From CAIKZZ01 sp035524495 (GTDB lineage Bacteria; Pseudomonadota; Gammaproteobacteria; Steroidobacterales; Steroidobacteraceae): DNA of 64,000 bases. Of this stretch, positions 36,390-45,869 are shown piece by piece. A program made the position numbers and the translations under genes. Under the pieces are notes generated by a model that had not been told where the DNA came from, did not search any database, and worked only from the letters and a program-made list of their open reading frames with translations. Within the stretch, counting starts at the first letter, position 1. The number at the start of each line of letters is the position of its first letter. Location of the stretch: contig DATKOR010000051.1 of NCBI GenBank assembly GCA_035524495.1, positions 49,931 to 113,930 on the forward strand, in the 5' to 3' direction.

Positions 36390-37268
36390 ATGGACCAGCG
36401 CCTCGCCGACGTGCTTTCGGTTCTCGAGCTCGAGCCGCTCGAGCTAAACCTGTTCCGCGGCGAGAGCCGCGACATCGGCAGCCCGCAGGTGTTCGGCGGC
36501 CAGGTGCTCGGCCAGGCGCTGGTCGCGGCCTACCGCACCGTCGAGGCGCGCGAGTGCCATTCGCTGCACGCCTACTTCCTGCGCCGCGGCGACTTCAACG
36601 CGCCGATCGTCTATCAGGTCGACCGCAGCCGCGACGGCCAGAGCTTCACGAGCCGGCGCGTGGTCGCGATCCAGCACGGCGAGCAGATCTTCCACATGTC
36701 GTGCTCGTTCCAGGTCGCCGAGCCCGGCATGGAGCACGAGGCGCCGATGCCGGACGTGCCGCCGCCGGAGGGCCTGCCCGACTTCGACTCCTATCGCGAG
36801 GAGCTGCTCGCGGACCTGCCCGAGAAGGTGCAGCGGTTCTTCGAGCATCGCCGGCCGTTCGAGTTCCGGCCGGTCGTGAAGCCGAACTTCGCCAACCCGG
36901 TGCCGCGGCCGGCGTCCAAGCAGGTGTGGTTCCGTGCCGTCGACCAGGTGCCGAGCGACGAGGCGCGGCTGCACCGCTGCCTGCTCGCGTACGTCTCCGA
37001 CTACAACCTGCTCGACACCGCGACGCTGCCGCATCCCGCCTCCTACCCGCACCTGCAGATGGCGAGCATCGACCACGCGATGTGGTTCCACCGGCCGTTC
37101 CGCGCCGACGAGTGGCTGCTGTACGCGGTCGACAGCCCGAGCGCCTCGGGCGCACGCGGCTTCGCGCGCGGCACGGTGTTCACGCGCGACGGACGGCTGG
37201 TCGCAAGCACGGCGCAGGAAGGCCTGATCCGGCCGCGCGAGGCGGCGGCGGAGCCGGTGGGCCGCTGA
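36390..37268 (+). CDS. tesB: Acyl-CoA thioesterase II
   Basis: A 292-residue double-hotdog thioesterase. The N-terminal hotdog has GGQVLGQALVAAYRTV, HSLHAYFLRRGD and QSFTSRRVVAIQ. The C-terminal hotdog has the catalytic Asp in YVSDYNLLDT (about 208) and the Thr/Gln pair in ASTAQEGLIR. It hydrolyses medium- to long-chain acyl-CoA. TACCAT at about 36377-36382 ends only a few bases before the ATG, so a nearly leaderless transcript is possible. It is convergent with the DUF748 gene, with 8 bases between stops. Confidence 0.95.
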   Translation: MDQRLADVLSVLELEPLELNLFRGESRDIGSPQVFGGQVLGQALVAAYRTVEARECHSLHAYFLRRGDFNAPIVYQVDRSRDGQSFTSRRVVAIQHGEQIFHMSCSFQVAEPGMEHEAPMPDVPPPEGLPDFDSYREELLADLPEKVQRFFEHRRPFEFRPVVKPNFANPVPRPASKQVWFRAVDQVPSDEARLHRCLLAYVSDYNLLDTATLPHPASYPHLQMASIDHAMWFHRPFRADEWLLYAVDSPSASGARGFARGTVFTRDGRLVASTAQEGLIRPREAAAEPVGR

Positions 37269-37276
37269 CGCTCCCC

Positions 37277-40264
37277 TCAGTGCAGCGCGAGCCGCATGCG
37301 CACCGGGCCGCTCGTGGCCGGCAGCGGCGCCGCCTGGATCACGAACACCCGCGTCGGGTCGATGCCGGTGCCGTCGAGGAGCGCGGCCTGCACCGCGCTC
37401 GTGCGCGCCTGGCCGAGCGCGGCCACTGCATCGGGCGCCGGCGCGTAGTGCGGCTTCAGCTGCGCCTCGAGCCAGGCGATGTCGGCGGCGTTCGGGTCGG
37501 CCGGGGGCGGCGACCCGGCGGCCGGCGCCGGCGGCTTCGCGCGCTGCCCGAAGACCTCCGAATACGCCTGCTCGAGGAGTGCGCGGTAGTCCCTCGGTGA
37601 CGCGAGCAGTGCCTCGATGGCGCCCGGCTGCGTCGCGCGCGCGCCGAGCCGGCGCGTCGCGCGCGCGATGAGCTCGGCGTGCCATTTCTCGCCGGCGAGC
37701 GCGGCGGCGTCGGCCGCGGGCGCGACGACGGCCGGCAGGTCGACGTTGAGGCCGGGCCGCGAGTCGAGCGCCTTGACGAGCGCGGCGGCTTTGCCGCGGC
37801 TTGCCTCGTCGAGTGCCGCGCTGCCCGGCGCGAAGTCGATGTAGGACATCTCCTCGCCGCCGCCGAAGAGCTTGCCGAGCAGCGCGAACGGCGCCGTCAC
37901 CGCCTTCTCGATCAGGTTGACGACGACCTTCCAGATGATCGGGCCGAGCCTGAACTTCGGGTCGTCGAGACTGCCAGTGACCGGGAGGTCGAGGTCGATG
38001 ACGCCGTCGCGGTCCTTCAGCAGCGCAATTGCGAGCTTGACCGGCAGGCTGGTCGCGTCGGGGCTGTCGACCTTCTCGCCGAGCTGCAGCTGGTTGACGA
38101 TGATCTTGTGATCGGCGGTCAGCTTGCGGTTCTCGACGACGTAATGCAGGTCGACCGACAGCTTCCCCTTGTCGATCCGGTAGCCGGCGAACCTGCCCGA
38201 GTACGGCGACAGCACGCCGAGCTCGACGTTCTTGAAGCTCATCTTGATGTCGGTGTACGCAACCGCCGCCAGGAAGTTCACCTGCCCGGAGATCGACACC
38301 GGCGCGTAGCGGTCGATGCTGCCGTCGAGCTTGATCTCGGCGCGTGCGTCGGGCTTGCCCGACAGGCCCTTGATCGTGCCGTTGAGTGCCTGGATGCCGG
38401 TCGTGACGTTCGGCTTGATCGAGAAGTCGGCGAAGTTCATCGTGCCGTCGCTGACCTTCACGATGCCGATCTCGATCGGCACGGCCGTCGGCGGCCGCGC
38501 CGGGCGCGCGGCGGCGCGCGCACCCTTGGCCTTCGGCGCCGGGGCCGCGGGCGCCGGGGCCGCGGGCGCCGCCGCCGCCTCGGCGGCCTGCGGCGTGCCG
38601 TTCGGGTTCAGCACCACGGACAGGTTCGTGACGCCGTTCGAGCCGATGATCACGCGCGCGTACGGCTCGCGCACGTCAAGTTCCCGCAGCTTGATCGCAA
38701 GCGGCGTGGTCTGCGCCTTGAGGCCGAGCAGCCGGACGCTGCGCCATTTGACGAAGTCCTCCTCGAGCGCGTTGTCGACGGTGCGCAGCCCGTCGACCCC
38801 GGCCTCGCCGTCGAAGGTGACCTTGCCGTTCGCGTCCGCGGTCAGTGCTCCCTTGGCGCTGGCCGCGCCGCTCTTGATCGTCATTGCCGTCACGCCGGCG
38901 AGGTACGGCTGCAGCGCCACAAGCCCGAGCCCGCCCGCGTCGATCGCTAAGCGCGCGGCGAGCGGACTCAAGCCGAGCGTGCCCTTCGCGGCGATGTGCC
39001 CGCCGCCATTGATCCTCGCGTCGACGCTGACGGCGAGCGGCGCCGCGGCCGGAATCGCAAAGCCGCCGATCGCGACATCGAGGGGCGCGACGTGGAAGCT
39101 GGCGGGCTTCGCGGGCATCCGGTCCTCGACGCTGATGTCGGCTGCCGCGACCTTGATGTCGGGCACGTGCACGGTCCAGGGCGATGCCGCCGGCGCGGCG
39201 GCCGGTGCGGCGGCCGGTGGGGCGGCCGGTGGGGCGGCGCCTGCGGCCGGCGCACGCACGAGCCGCGCCAGGTTGAGCGTGCCGTTCCTGTCGCGCCACG
39301 CCTTGACGGCAGGCCGCTCGATGAGCACGTGCTCGACCTCGACGCTGGTCTTCGCCAGGTCGAGAGTCGTTCCGGTCACTGCGAGCTTTGGCACCTGCAC
39401 CCAGGCTTCGGTCTCGCCGGGCGCGCGCAGCGCGACGTCGGTGCAGGTCAGCTCCTGAACCTTGACCTTGAGCGCGAGCTCGCGGCCCTGCTCGGCGAAC
39501 TGGTAGCTGCCGCTCGCGCCGACGGTACCGCTCATGAGGTCGACGGGCAGCAGCGTCGGGCCGACGTCCGTGATCGTGTGCGCGGTGAGTCCGCCGATCC
39601 TGAAGGTGCCGGACGACTCGAGGACCGGGTCGAGCCCGAAGGTGCCCTGCCACTCGAGCGTCTCGCCGAGCGTCGAGCGCGCCGACAGCGAATAGGCGTT
39701 GCCTTCGCTGCGGGTACTGAAGTCATGCAGCGTGAAAGCGATCGGCTTCAACGTCACGTCGAGCGCCGTGCGCCCGCTGCGGTCGACGAAGCTGACCTCG
39801 CCGCCGCGGATCGTGAGCTCGTCGATCCACAGACGCGGCGGCGGCCCCGGCGGCTGCGGGTGCGGAGCGGGCGGCGGAACGAGATCCATGACGTTGATGC
39901 GCCCGTCGGCGCGGCGCACGAGCCGCGCGCGCGGCCCGTCGAGTGCGATGGCCTTGAAGTCCATGCCGCCGCGAACGAGCGACACCAGCTGCAGGTTCAC
40001 GTACAGCCGGTCGAAGCCGGCGAGCGGGGCGCCGTCGGCATCGGGCACCGCGAGGTGCTCGACGCGCAGCTCGAGCGTGAACGGGTTGAAGGCGACCGCG
40101 CCGAGCTCGACCTGCCGGTGGTAGTGGCCGGCAAAGTAGTCGTGCACGCCGCTGCTGATCAGCCGCGGCACCAGCAGGAAGCCCGCTGCGGCATACAGCG
40201 CGACGACGCCCAGCGTCACGGCCCAGGTCCATGGGCTTCTCAGGAAGCGCGGCAGCGTCGGCAT
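37277..40264 (-). CDS. DUF748 / AsmA-like envelope protein
   Basis: A 995-residue DUF748 protein. One N-terminal transmembrane helix (about 14-34) is followed by a long periplasmic beta-rich region in the style of AsmA/TamB relatives, including VELGAVAFNPFTLELRVEHLAV. Two low-complexity Ala/Pro linkers sit at about 338-361 and 555-590, and the latter ends in a Lys/Arg-rich patch. The C-terminal third has DGVIDLDLPVTGSLDDPKF and PGSAALDEASRGKAAALVKAL, resembling an OmpA-type region. Such proteins are thought to act in outer-membrane lipid transport or assembly. The linkers are encoded by short tandem DNA repeats (listed separately). Confidence 0.88.
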   Translation of the reverse strand: MPTLPRFLRSPWTWAVTLGVVALYAAAGFLLVPRLISSGVHDYFAGHYHRQVELGAVAFNPFTLELRVEHLAVPDADGAPLAGFDRLYVNLQLVSLVRGGMDFKAIALDGPRARLVRRADGRINVMDLVPPPAPHPQPPGPPPRLWIDELTIRGGEVSFVDRSGRTALDVTLKPIAFTLHDFSTRSEGNAYSLSARSTLGETLEWQGTFGLDPVLESSGTFRIGGLTAHTITDVGPTLLPVDLMSGTVGASGSYQFAEQGRELALKVKVQELTCTDVALRAPGETEAWVQVPKLAVTGTTLDLAKTSVEVEHVLIERPAVKAWRDRNGTLNLARLVRAPAAGAAPPAAPPAAAPAAAPAASPWTVHVPDIKVAAADISVEDRMPAKPASFHVAPLDVAIGGFAIPAAAPLAVSVDARINGGGHIAAKGTLGLSPLAARLAIDAGGLGLVALQPYLAGVTAMTIKSGAASAKGALTADANGKVTFDGEAGVDGLRTVDNALEEDFVKWRSVRLLGLKAQTTPLAIKLRELDVREPYARVIIGSNGVTNLSVVLNPNGTPQAAEAAAAPAAPAPAAPAPKAKGARAAARPARPPTAVPIEIGIVKVSDGTMNFADFSIKPNVTTGIQALNGTIKGLSGKPDARAEIKLDGSIDRYAPVSISGQVNFLAAVAYTDIKMSFKNVELGVLSPYSGRFAGYRIDKGKLSVDLHYVVENRKLTADHKIIVNQLQLGEKVDSPDATSLPVKLAIALLKDRDGVIDLDLPVTGSLDDPKFRLGPIIWKVVVNLIEKAVTAPFALLGKLFGGGEEMSYIDFAPGSAALDEASRGKAAALVKALDSRPGLNVDLPAVVAPAADAAALAGEKWHAELIARATRRLGARATQPGAIEALLASPRDYRALLEQAYSEVFGQRAKPPAPAAGSPPPADPNAADIAWLEAQLKPHYAPAPDAVAALGQARTSAVQAALLDGTGIDPTRVFVIQAAPLPATSGPVRMRLALH
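38535..38570. repeat. 15-base tandem repeat inside the DUF748 gene
   Basis: The unit GGCGCCGGGGCCGCG occurs at 38535-38549 and 38550-38564, with a partial third copy to 38570. It encodes part of the second Ala/Pro linker and keeps the reading frame, so copy-number change would only lengthen or shorten the linker. Confidence 0.7.
39195..39242. repeat. 12-base tandem repeat inside the DUF748 gene
   Basis: Units GCGGCGGCCGGT (39195-39206, 39207-39218) and GGGGCGGCCGGT (39219-39230), with a partial fourth unit, encode the first Ala/Pro linker. The period is a multiple of three, so slippage would preserve the frame. Confidence 0.7.
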
Positions 40265-40285
40265 CGGCTCACCCCAAGCGGGCCG

Positions 40286-40855
40286 TCATGATCTGCGAGC
40301 GAGGGCGGCGGCGCAAGGCGTACAAGACGCAAGCCAGCGCGTCCGATCGATACCGTACTGGTGGCAGTCCCAGCTGCGAGCGCCGGTGCGGATGTGACGG
40401 CGCATCAGCCCCTCCCAGACGAGCCCGGCGTTCGCGAGCACGCGCCGCGAGCGCTCGTTCTCCACGGCGACGACCGCCGCGACGCGCTCGAGCGCGAGCT
40501 GCTCGAATCCGAAGGCGACGAGCGCCCGCGCGACCTCGGTGCCGTAGCCGTGCCCCCAGTGGCGCGGCGCGATCAGGTAGCCGATGTCCGCGCTGCGCGC
40601 ACCTGCGAGCGCGAGGTCGCACGCGCCGATCAGTCGCCCGGTGCGCCTGAGCTCGACGGCGAGCTCGTAGCTGCGGCGCGGTCCGCGCCGCCGCCGCGTG
40701 ACGCGCGTGCCGGCGCGGCGCACGGCGGCGAGCGCGCGCGTCTCGCCCGGCGCGTACTCGAGCACGCGCGCGTCCTCGAGCAGCGCCTCGAGCGCCGCCA
40801 GGTCGCCGGCGCCGAACTCGCGCAGCGTCAGGCGAGCGGTGTCGAGCGGCAGCAC
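40286..40855 (-). CDS. GNAT acetyltransferase, RimJ/RimL-like
   Basis: A 189-residue acetyltransferase of the RimJ/RimL type. It has LPLDTARLTLREFGAGDL at the start, DIGYLIAPRHWGHGYGTEVARAL for acetyl-CoA binding near residues 90-112, and ENERSRRVLANAGLVWEG, which is typical of the group. The ribosomal-protein or small-molecule target is unknown. It starts with GTG, 19 bases after the FAD-oxidase stop on the same strand, and DUF748 begins 21 bases after it ends, so the three may be co-transcribed. Confidence 0.85.
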   Translation of the reverse strand: MLPLDTARLTLREFGAGDLAALEALLEDARVLEYAPGETRALAAVRRAGTRVTRRRRGPRRSYELAVELRRTGRLIGACDLALAGARSADIGYLIAPRHWGHGYGTEVARALVAFGFEQLALERVAAVVAVENERSRRVLANAGLVWEGLMRRHIRTGARSWDCHQYGIDRTRWLASCTPCAAALARRS

Positions 40856-40874
40856 GATCGGTGCGCGCGGCGGG

Positions 40875-42332
40875 CTAATCGTGGCCGACTCCCGCGCGGC
40901 GCAGCACCTTGCCCGGGTTCATGATGCCGCGCGGGTCGAGCGCCGCCTTGATCGCGCGCATGACCGCGAGTGCCGACGGGTCCTCGTAGCGCTCGAGCTC
41001 GCCGACCTTGAGTCGTCCGATCCCGTGCTCGGCGCTGAAGCTGCCCCCCAGCTCGGCGACCAGGTCGTGAACCGCGCGGTTGATCGTCGGCGCGAGCGCG
41101 AGGAAGGCGCGCTCTTCGGGGCCGCCGCGCGCGACGTCGGGTCGCGGGCTCAGGTTGTAGTGCAGGTTGCCGTCGCCGACGTGGCCGTAGCCGATGACGC
41201 GCGCGCCCGGCGCGAGCTCGCCGAGCCGGGCGCCGGCGCGCGCGACGAACTCCGCCAGTCGCGCGACCGGCAGCGACACGTCGTGCTTGATCGAGGCGCC
41301 GGCGCGCGTCTGCGCGTCGGGGATGTGCTCGCGCAGGAACCAGAGGGCGTCGCGTTGCGCCTCCGAGCTCGCGACGACCGCATCCGCGACGCGATGGGCC
41401 TCGAGCTCGCCAGCGAGGAAGTCCTCGAAGCGCGCGCCGAGCTCGGGCCAAGGTCCCGGCCGCGCGAGCTCGACCAGCACGCTCGCCGGATGCGCCGCCG
41501 CAAACGGGGAGACGACGCCCGGCACGTGCGCGAGCGCAAGCTCGTGGGCCACCGCCGGGATGTACTCGAAGCCCTCGACCGCGTCGCCGAACGCATCGCG
41601 CACGCGCCCGAGCAGCGCGACCGCATCGGCCATGCCGCCAACGGCGACCAGCGCGGTGACGTAGTCGGCCGGCCGCGGAAATAGCTTCAGGCACGCGCCG
41701 GTGATCACGCCAAGCGTGCCCTCGGCGCCGAGGAACAGCTGCTTGACGTCATAGCCGGTGTTGTCCTTGCGCAGCCGGCGCAGCTGATCGAGCACGCTGC
41801 CGTCGGGCAGCACGACCTCGAGTCCGAGCACGAGCTCGCGCATCATCCCGTAGCGCAGTACCGCCGTGCCGCCGGCATTGGTCGAGAGGTTGCCGCCGAT
41901 CTGGCAGCTGCCTTCGGAGCCGAGCGAGAGCGGGAACAGCCGCCCGGCCGCGCTCGCCGCCTCCTGCGCCGCTGCGAGCGTGCAGCCCGCATCGACCACG
42001 AGCGCGAAGCCGGCGGCGTCAATCTCGCGAATCCGGTTGAGCCGCGCAAGGCTGAGGACGATCTCGCCGCCCGAGCCGTCGGGCGTCGCGCCGCCGCAGT
42101 AGCTGGTGTTGCCGCCGTGCGGGACGATGCCGATGCGCTCGCGCGCGCAAAGCGCGACGAGCGCCGCGGTCTCGGCGACCGACTTGGGCCTCGCGACCAG
42201 CGGCGTCGCGCCGCGGTAGAGGTGGCGGAAGTCGCTGAGGTACGGATCGACGTCGGCCGGCGAGTCGAGCCAGCCGCCCGGACCCAGGATCTCCTTGAGC
42301 GCGGTGAGCGCGGCCGGGGAGGGCGTCGCCAC
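40875..42332 (-). CDS. FAD-linked oxidase (GlcD / D-lactate dehydrogenase-like)
   Basis: A 485-residue flavoprotein of the FAD_binding_4/FAD-oxidase_C family. The FAD domain has PLVARPKSVAETAALV, IVPHGGNTSYCGGATPDGSGGE, SEGSCQIGGNLSTNAGG and EGTLGVIT. The C-terminal domain ends with HVGDGNLHYN, SAEHGIGRLK and DPRGIMNPGKVL. These fit D-2-hydroxyacid oxidases (D-lactate, glycolate or D-2-hydroxyglutarate); no glcE or glcF partner is nearby, so a single-subunit D-lactate or D-2-hydroxyglutarate dehydrogenase is likelier. GTG 42332 gives the family length; an ATG at 42419 would add 29 residues lacking family features. Confidence 0.87.
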   Translation of the reverse strand: MATPSPAALTALKEILGPGGWLDSPADVDPYLSDFRHLYRGATPLVARPKSVAETAALVALCARERIGIVPHGGNTSYCGGATPDGSGGEIVLSLARLNRIREIDAAGFALVVDAGCTLAAAQEAASAAGRLFPLSLGSEGSCQIGGNLSTNAGGTAVLRYGMMRELVLGLEVVLPDGSVLDQLRRLRKDNTGYDVKQLFLGAEGTLGVITGACLKLFPRPADYVTALVAVGGMADAVALLGRVRDAFGDAVEGFEYIPAVAHELALAHVPGVVSPFAAAHPASVLVELARPGPWPELGARFEDFLAGELEAHRVADAVVASSEAQRDALWFLREHIPDAQTRAGASIKHDVSLPVARLAEFVARAGARLGELAPGARVIGYGHVGDGNLHYNLSPRPDVARGGPEERAFLALAPTINRAVHDLVAELGGSFSAEHGIGRLKVGELERYEDPSALAVMRAIKAALDPRGIMNPGKVLRRAGVGHD

Positions 42333-42890
42333 CTTCAGGCCCCGGGCGCAACGGGCGTTGCGCGCGCAGGGACAACGAATTCGGTCACGGGGTCTCCGGG
42401 TACGGATGAAGCGCTGCACGCCTCAGCCGGCGCTGAGGCGCGTGCGACTCGATTCTGGCGACGCCCGGCAGCGTCAGCAATGGGAGCGGAGGTCCGTGGT
42501 TCGCAACGCTCGCGTGCCCGTGAGCGCCGGGCCGGTGAAGCTCGCGAATTCCACGCTCGAATCGCGCGCACGCCGGCGGCGATTCGAAGTTCGCGCCGTC
42601 GCACCGCGGGGTCATTGAGGCGCACGCGCGTGCCGCTCAAACCCGAGAACGAGGGCGAGTAAGCCGCGCCGCGGCGCGTGGTGCATCGACCTCGTCAGGG
42701 TCACGCTGGCGGCGCGCGACGTTCGGTCGGGGCCGCCCCCAGCGCAAAGTGCGCTCGACCAGAATCCCTGCCCCAGTCGTCATTTCTTGTCCAGTACAAA
42801 CTCTCTGCACGATCGGCCTGTGCCGTTTCGAGTGAGGCGCCTTCGCCTTGCACTGCGCTGCGGACGAGCGCCGACGGCGATGGCGGGCGG
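42333..42890. other. Intergenic stretch upstream of the FAD-linked oxidase
   Basis: About 560 bases between the FAD-oxidase start and the photolyase stop, both on the minus strand. Open frames here have no family features and arg/ala-rich translations typical of chance in GC-rich DNA. Near 42770-42870 the GC content drops, which suits a promoter for the oxidase. A short inverted repeat, TTGTCCAGTACAA (42787-42799), and a weak hairpin, AGCGCAAAGTGCGCT (42741-42755), are present. Confidence 0.5.
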
Positions 42891-44348
42891 TCAGCGCCGC
42901 TGCCGGGGCGCGCCCGCGCGCGCGGATTTTACCGGCGACTTCATCCGCTGCCATGCGGCGAGCGCGCGTTTGCGGCTCGATGCAAGGTCGACGATGGGCC
43001 AGGGATAGTCGACGCCAAGGCGGACGCCGGCGGCCGCCAGGGCGGCGGGCGGGGCCTCGAAGGGCCGGTGCAGCCACTCGTTCGGCAGCCGTGCGAGCTC
43101 GGGCAACCAGGCGCGAAGGTAGCTGCGCTCCGGGTCGAAACGCTCGGCCTGCAGCAGCGGACTGAAGATCCGGTAATAAGGCGCGGCGTCCGCTCCGCAG
43201 CCGGCGGTCCACTGCCAGCCGAGCGTGTTGTTGGCAAGGTCGGCGTCAAGGAGCGTGTCGTGAAACCAGCGCGCGCCGTCCTGCCAGGGAAGGCCGAGGT
43301 TCTTGGTCAGGAACGAGGCGACGACCATCCGGACGCGGTTGTGCATGAAGCCCGTGTGCCAGAGTTCCCGCATGCCGGCATCGACGAGCGGCACGCCGGT
43401 CGCGCCGCGCTGCCACGCGCCGAGCAGATGGGGGTCTCCGGGCCACGGGAAGTCGGCGAAGCGCGCATCGAGCGGCGCATCGGTGGTGTGCGGGAACGCG
43501 TACAGGAGGTGATGGGCGAACTCGCGCCAGAGGAGTTCGCGCACGAAGGCGTCGGCGTCGCGCCCTCCCGCACCGACGGCCGCGAGGACCTGGCGCGGCG
43601 AGAGCTCGCCGAAATGCAGATGCGGGGAGAGCCGCGACGTCGCGGGCAGGTCCGGGCGGTCGCGCCACTCGGCGTAGCCGGCGAGGCCTTCTGCGACGAA
43701 GGCCTCGAGCCGTGCCAGGGCGCCGGCCTCGCCGGGCCTCCAGAGGCGCGCAAATGCGCCATCCCATCGCACGCGCGGCAGGAGCCGCAACGCATCGAGC
43801 GGCACACCGGCCGGAACCTGCGGTGCGCCCGGGAGCGTCGCCGGCGGCGGCCGCGGCGGTGGCACGCGCGCCAGCTCCGCCTGGCAGGCGCGCAGGAACG
43901 GCGTGAAGACGCGAAACGGCTCGCCGGCGCGGTTCGCGACGCTCCAGGGCTCGAGCAGCAGGTCACCCGGGTGGCTCTCGGCCGCGAGGCCCGCGGCGCG
44001 CAGCTCGGCCTTGAGCGCCGTGTCGCGCGCGACGACGGCGGGTTCGTAACGTCGGTTCCAGTGGACGCTGCTCGCGCCGGTGGCGCGCGCGACCGCCAGC
44101 AGCGTCGCCGCGCTCGGGCCCGCGAAGATCGCCAGCGGCGCGCCACGCGCGGCGAGCGCTGCCCCGAGTGCCGCAAGCGTGTGGTGCAGCCACCAGCGGC
44201 TCGCCGCGCCCATCGCCCACGGCGCGTCCTCCTCCGGGGCGTGGATGTAGACCGGGACGATGCGCTCCGCCGAACCGAGCGCCGCGGCGAGCGCGGCGTG
44301 ATCGGTCAGCCGGAAGTCGCGCCGGAACCAGACGAGCGCCGTCTGCAT
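42891..44348 (-). CDS. phr: Deoxyribodipyrimidine photolyase
   Basis: A 485-residue class I photolyase, which repairs UV-induced cyclobutane dimers using light and FADH-. The N-terminal photolyase domain starts TALVWFRRDFRLTDHAAL. The FAD domain has TSRLSPHLHFGELSPRQV, FVRELLWREFAHHLLYAFP, MRELWHTGFMHNRVRMVVASFL and the C-terminal DADLANNTLGWQWTAGCG, which matches CPD photolyases. ATG 44348 is chosen because the domain begins there; an in-frame extension of 20 residues is rich in Ala and lacks similarity. It follows htpX on the same strand with 61 bases between. Confidence 0.94.
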   Translation of the reverse strand: MQTALVWFRRDFRLTDHAALAAALGSAERIVPVYIHAPEEDAPWAMGAASRWWLHHTLAALGAALAARGAPLAIFAGPSAATLLAVARATGASSVHWNRRYEPAVVARDTALKAELRAAGLAAESHPGDLLLEPWSVANRAGEPFRVFTPFLRACQAELARVPPPRPPPATLPGAPQVPAGVPLDALRLLPRVRWDGAFARLWRPGEAGALARLEAFVAEGLAGYAEWRDRPDLPATSRLSPHLHFGELSPRQVLAAVGAGGRDADAFVRELLWREFAHHLLYAFPHTTDAPLDARFADFPWPGDPHLLGAWQRGATGVPLVDAGMRELWHTGFMHNRVRMVVASFLTKNLGLPWQDGARWFHDTLLDADLANNTLGWQWTAGCGADAAPYYRIFSPLLQAERFDPERSYLRAWLPELARLPNEWLHRPFEAPPAALAAAGVRLGVDYPWPIVDLASSRKRALAAWQRMKSPVKSARAGAPRQRR

Positions 44349-44409
44349 GGGGCGATGGCGAAGCGGCGCTCCGGCGCCGGCCCCTGCAGCCGGCGCCGCG
44401 TCGCGCACC

Positions 44410-45294
44410 TCAGCCGGCGTGCTCGAGCGCCGCGATGCGCTCCTCGAGCGGCGGGTGGCTCATGAAGAGCCTCTTGAGCCCGCTCAGGCGGTCGGGGCCC
44501 TTGATGCCGAACGCCTGCAGGCCCTGCGGGAGCCCCTCGGACTGCACGCGCTTCAGCGCCTGCAGCGCACCGACCATCGAGCCGCGGCCGGCGAGCTTGG
44601 CGCCGCCGGCGTCGGCGCGGAACTCGCGGCGCCGCGAGAACCACATGACGACCATCGTCGCGAGGAAGCTCAGGAACACCTGCGCGATCATCGTCGTGAC
44701 GAAGACGCCGATGCCGGGGCCGCGGTCGTCGTCGCCGCGCCTGAATACCGCGCGGTCCACGAGCTCGCCGATCACCCGCGCCAGCACGAACACGAACGTG
44801 TTGACGACGCCTTGGATCAGCGTCAGCGTCACCATGTCGCCGTTGGCGACGTGCGTCACCTCGTGGCCGAGGACGGCCTCGACCTCGCTGCGGCTCATGC
44901 GCGCGAGGAGCCCGGTGCTGACGGCGACCAGCGCGTGGTTGCGGCTCGCGCCGGTTGCGAATGCGTTCGGCTCGGGCGAGTCGAAGATCCCGACCTCCGG
45001 CATCCCGAGGCCATCGGCGGTCGCGAGCCGGCGCACCGTCTCGACGAGCCAGCGCTCGTTGTCGTTGCGCGGCGTCTCGATGACCTCGACGCCCATTGCG
45101 TGCTTGGCCGACCACTTCGAGATCGCGAGCGAGAAGAACGCACCGCCGAAGCCGATCACGGCGCCGATGACCAGCAGCGGCCCGATCTGGATGCCGCGGG
45201 CCGTCAGCCACGGGCCGACGCCGAGCAGGTTCAGCACGACGGTCGCGAGCAGGAGCACCGCGAAGTTGGTCAGGATCAGCAGTAACACGCGCAT
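44410..45294 (-). CDS. htpX: HtpX inner-membrane zinc metalloprotease
   Basis: A 294-residue HtpX protease (family M48B) for membrane-protein quality control. Two N-terminal transmembrane helices (about 4-24 and 37-56) precede the catalytic region with the zinc motif HEVTH near residue 146. Two further helices follow, then the third zinc ligand in REFRADAGGAKLAG. Conserved FDSPEPNAFATG and MSHPPLEERIAAL are present. ATG 45294 is the natural start; an upstream extension of about 65 residues lacks family features. The gene is divergent from the small winged-helix regulator. Confidence 0.95.
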   Translation of the reverse strand: MRVLLLILTNFAVLLLATVVLNLLGVGPWLTARGIQIGPLLVIGAVIGFGGAFFSLAISKWSAKHAMGVEVIETPRNDNERWLVETVRRLATADGLGMPEVGIFDSPEPNAFATGASRNHALVAVSTGLLARMSRSEVEAVLGHEVTHVANGDMVTLTLIQGVVNTFVFVLARVIGELVDRAVFRRGDDDRGPGIGVFVTTMIAQVFLSFLATMVVMWFSRRREFRADAGGAKLAGRGSMVGALQALKRVQSEGLPQGLQAFGIKGPDRLSGLKRLFMSHPPLEERIAALEHAG

Positions 45295-45530
45295 GGGGCG
45301 GGGTCCTCTACGGGGGCAAGCGGGTTCGGCCCGCGCCGCGGGCCGGCGGCGATGGTAGCAGCGCTTGCTGCGCTGGATGGGGCGCGGCGGGCGTATTTCA
45401 AGGTGCGGAACCGCTCGCGCCCCTCCGTGGCATCCAGGGTGCCCTTCGGGTTTGCGCCGGTTGACGCGGCGCCACCGGCTGCCGAACATCGACAGGTGAA
45501 CTCGAGATCGCCCATCCGGCCGGTGACCGC

Positions 45531-45869
45531 ATGAGGCGGGCGCGGCCTGCGGCGCGCGGGCGGGCGGCGCCGGCCGGACGCGCCTGGACGTTCCTCAGCA
45601 ACCATGGTCACGTGCTCGTCTGCATCGCGAGCGATCCCGAGGTCCGGCTGCGCGACGTCGCGGTCGCGGTCGGGATCACCGAGCGGGCGGTGCTCAAGAT
45701 CCTCGCCGACCTCGCGGCGGCCGGCATCGTCGAGCGTCGGCGCGAGGGACGGCGCAACCGCTACCGGCTGAACGCGGACCAGCCGCTGCGACACCCGCTC
45801 GAGGGCCACCGCTCGGTCGCGGCGCTGCTCGCGATGGTGCTCGGGCGGGCGCCGAAGCGCGCTTGCTAG
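45531..45869 (+). CDS. Small winged-helix DNA-binding protein
   Basis: A 112-residue winged-helix protein of the ArsR/MarR-like superfamily. WTFLSNHGHVLVCIASDPEVRLRDVA, then GITERAVLKILADLAAAGIVERR and GRRNRYRLN, form a clear helix-turn-helix plus wing (about residues 20-85). The family is widespread but uncharacterised. It is divergent from htpX over 236 bases, so it may control htpX, itself or both. Its stop overlaps the arnD stop region on the other strand by 4 bases. No metal-binding cysteines are evident. Confidence 0.8.
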   Translation: MRRARPAARGRAAPAGRAWTFLSNHGHVLVCIASDPEVRLRDVAVAVGITERAVLKILADLAAAGIVERRREGRRNRYRLNADQPLRHPLEGHRSVAALLAMVLGRAPKRAC

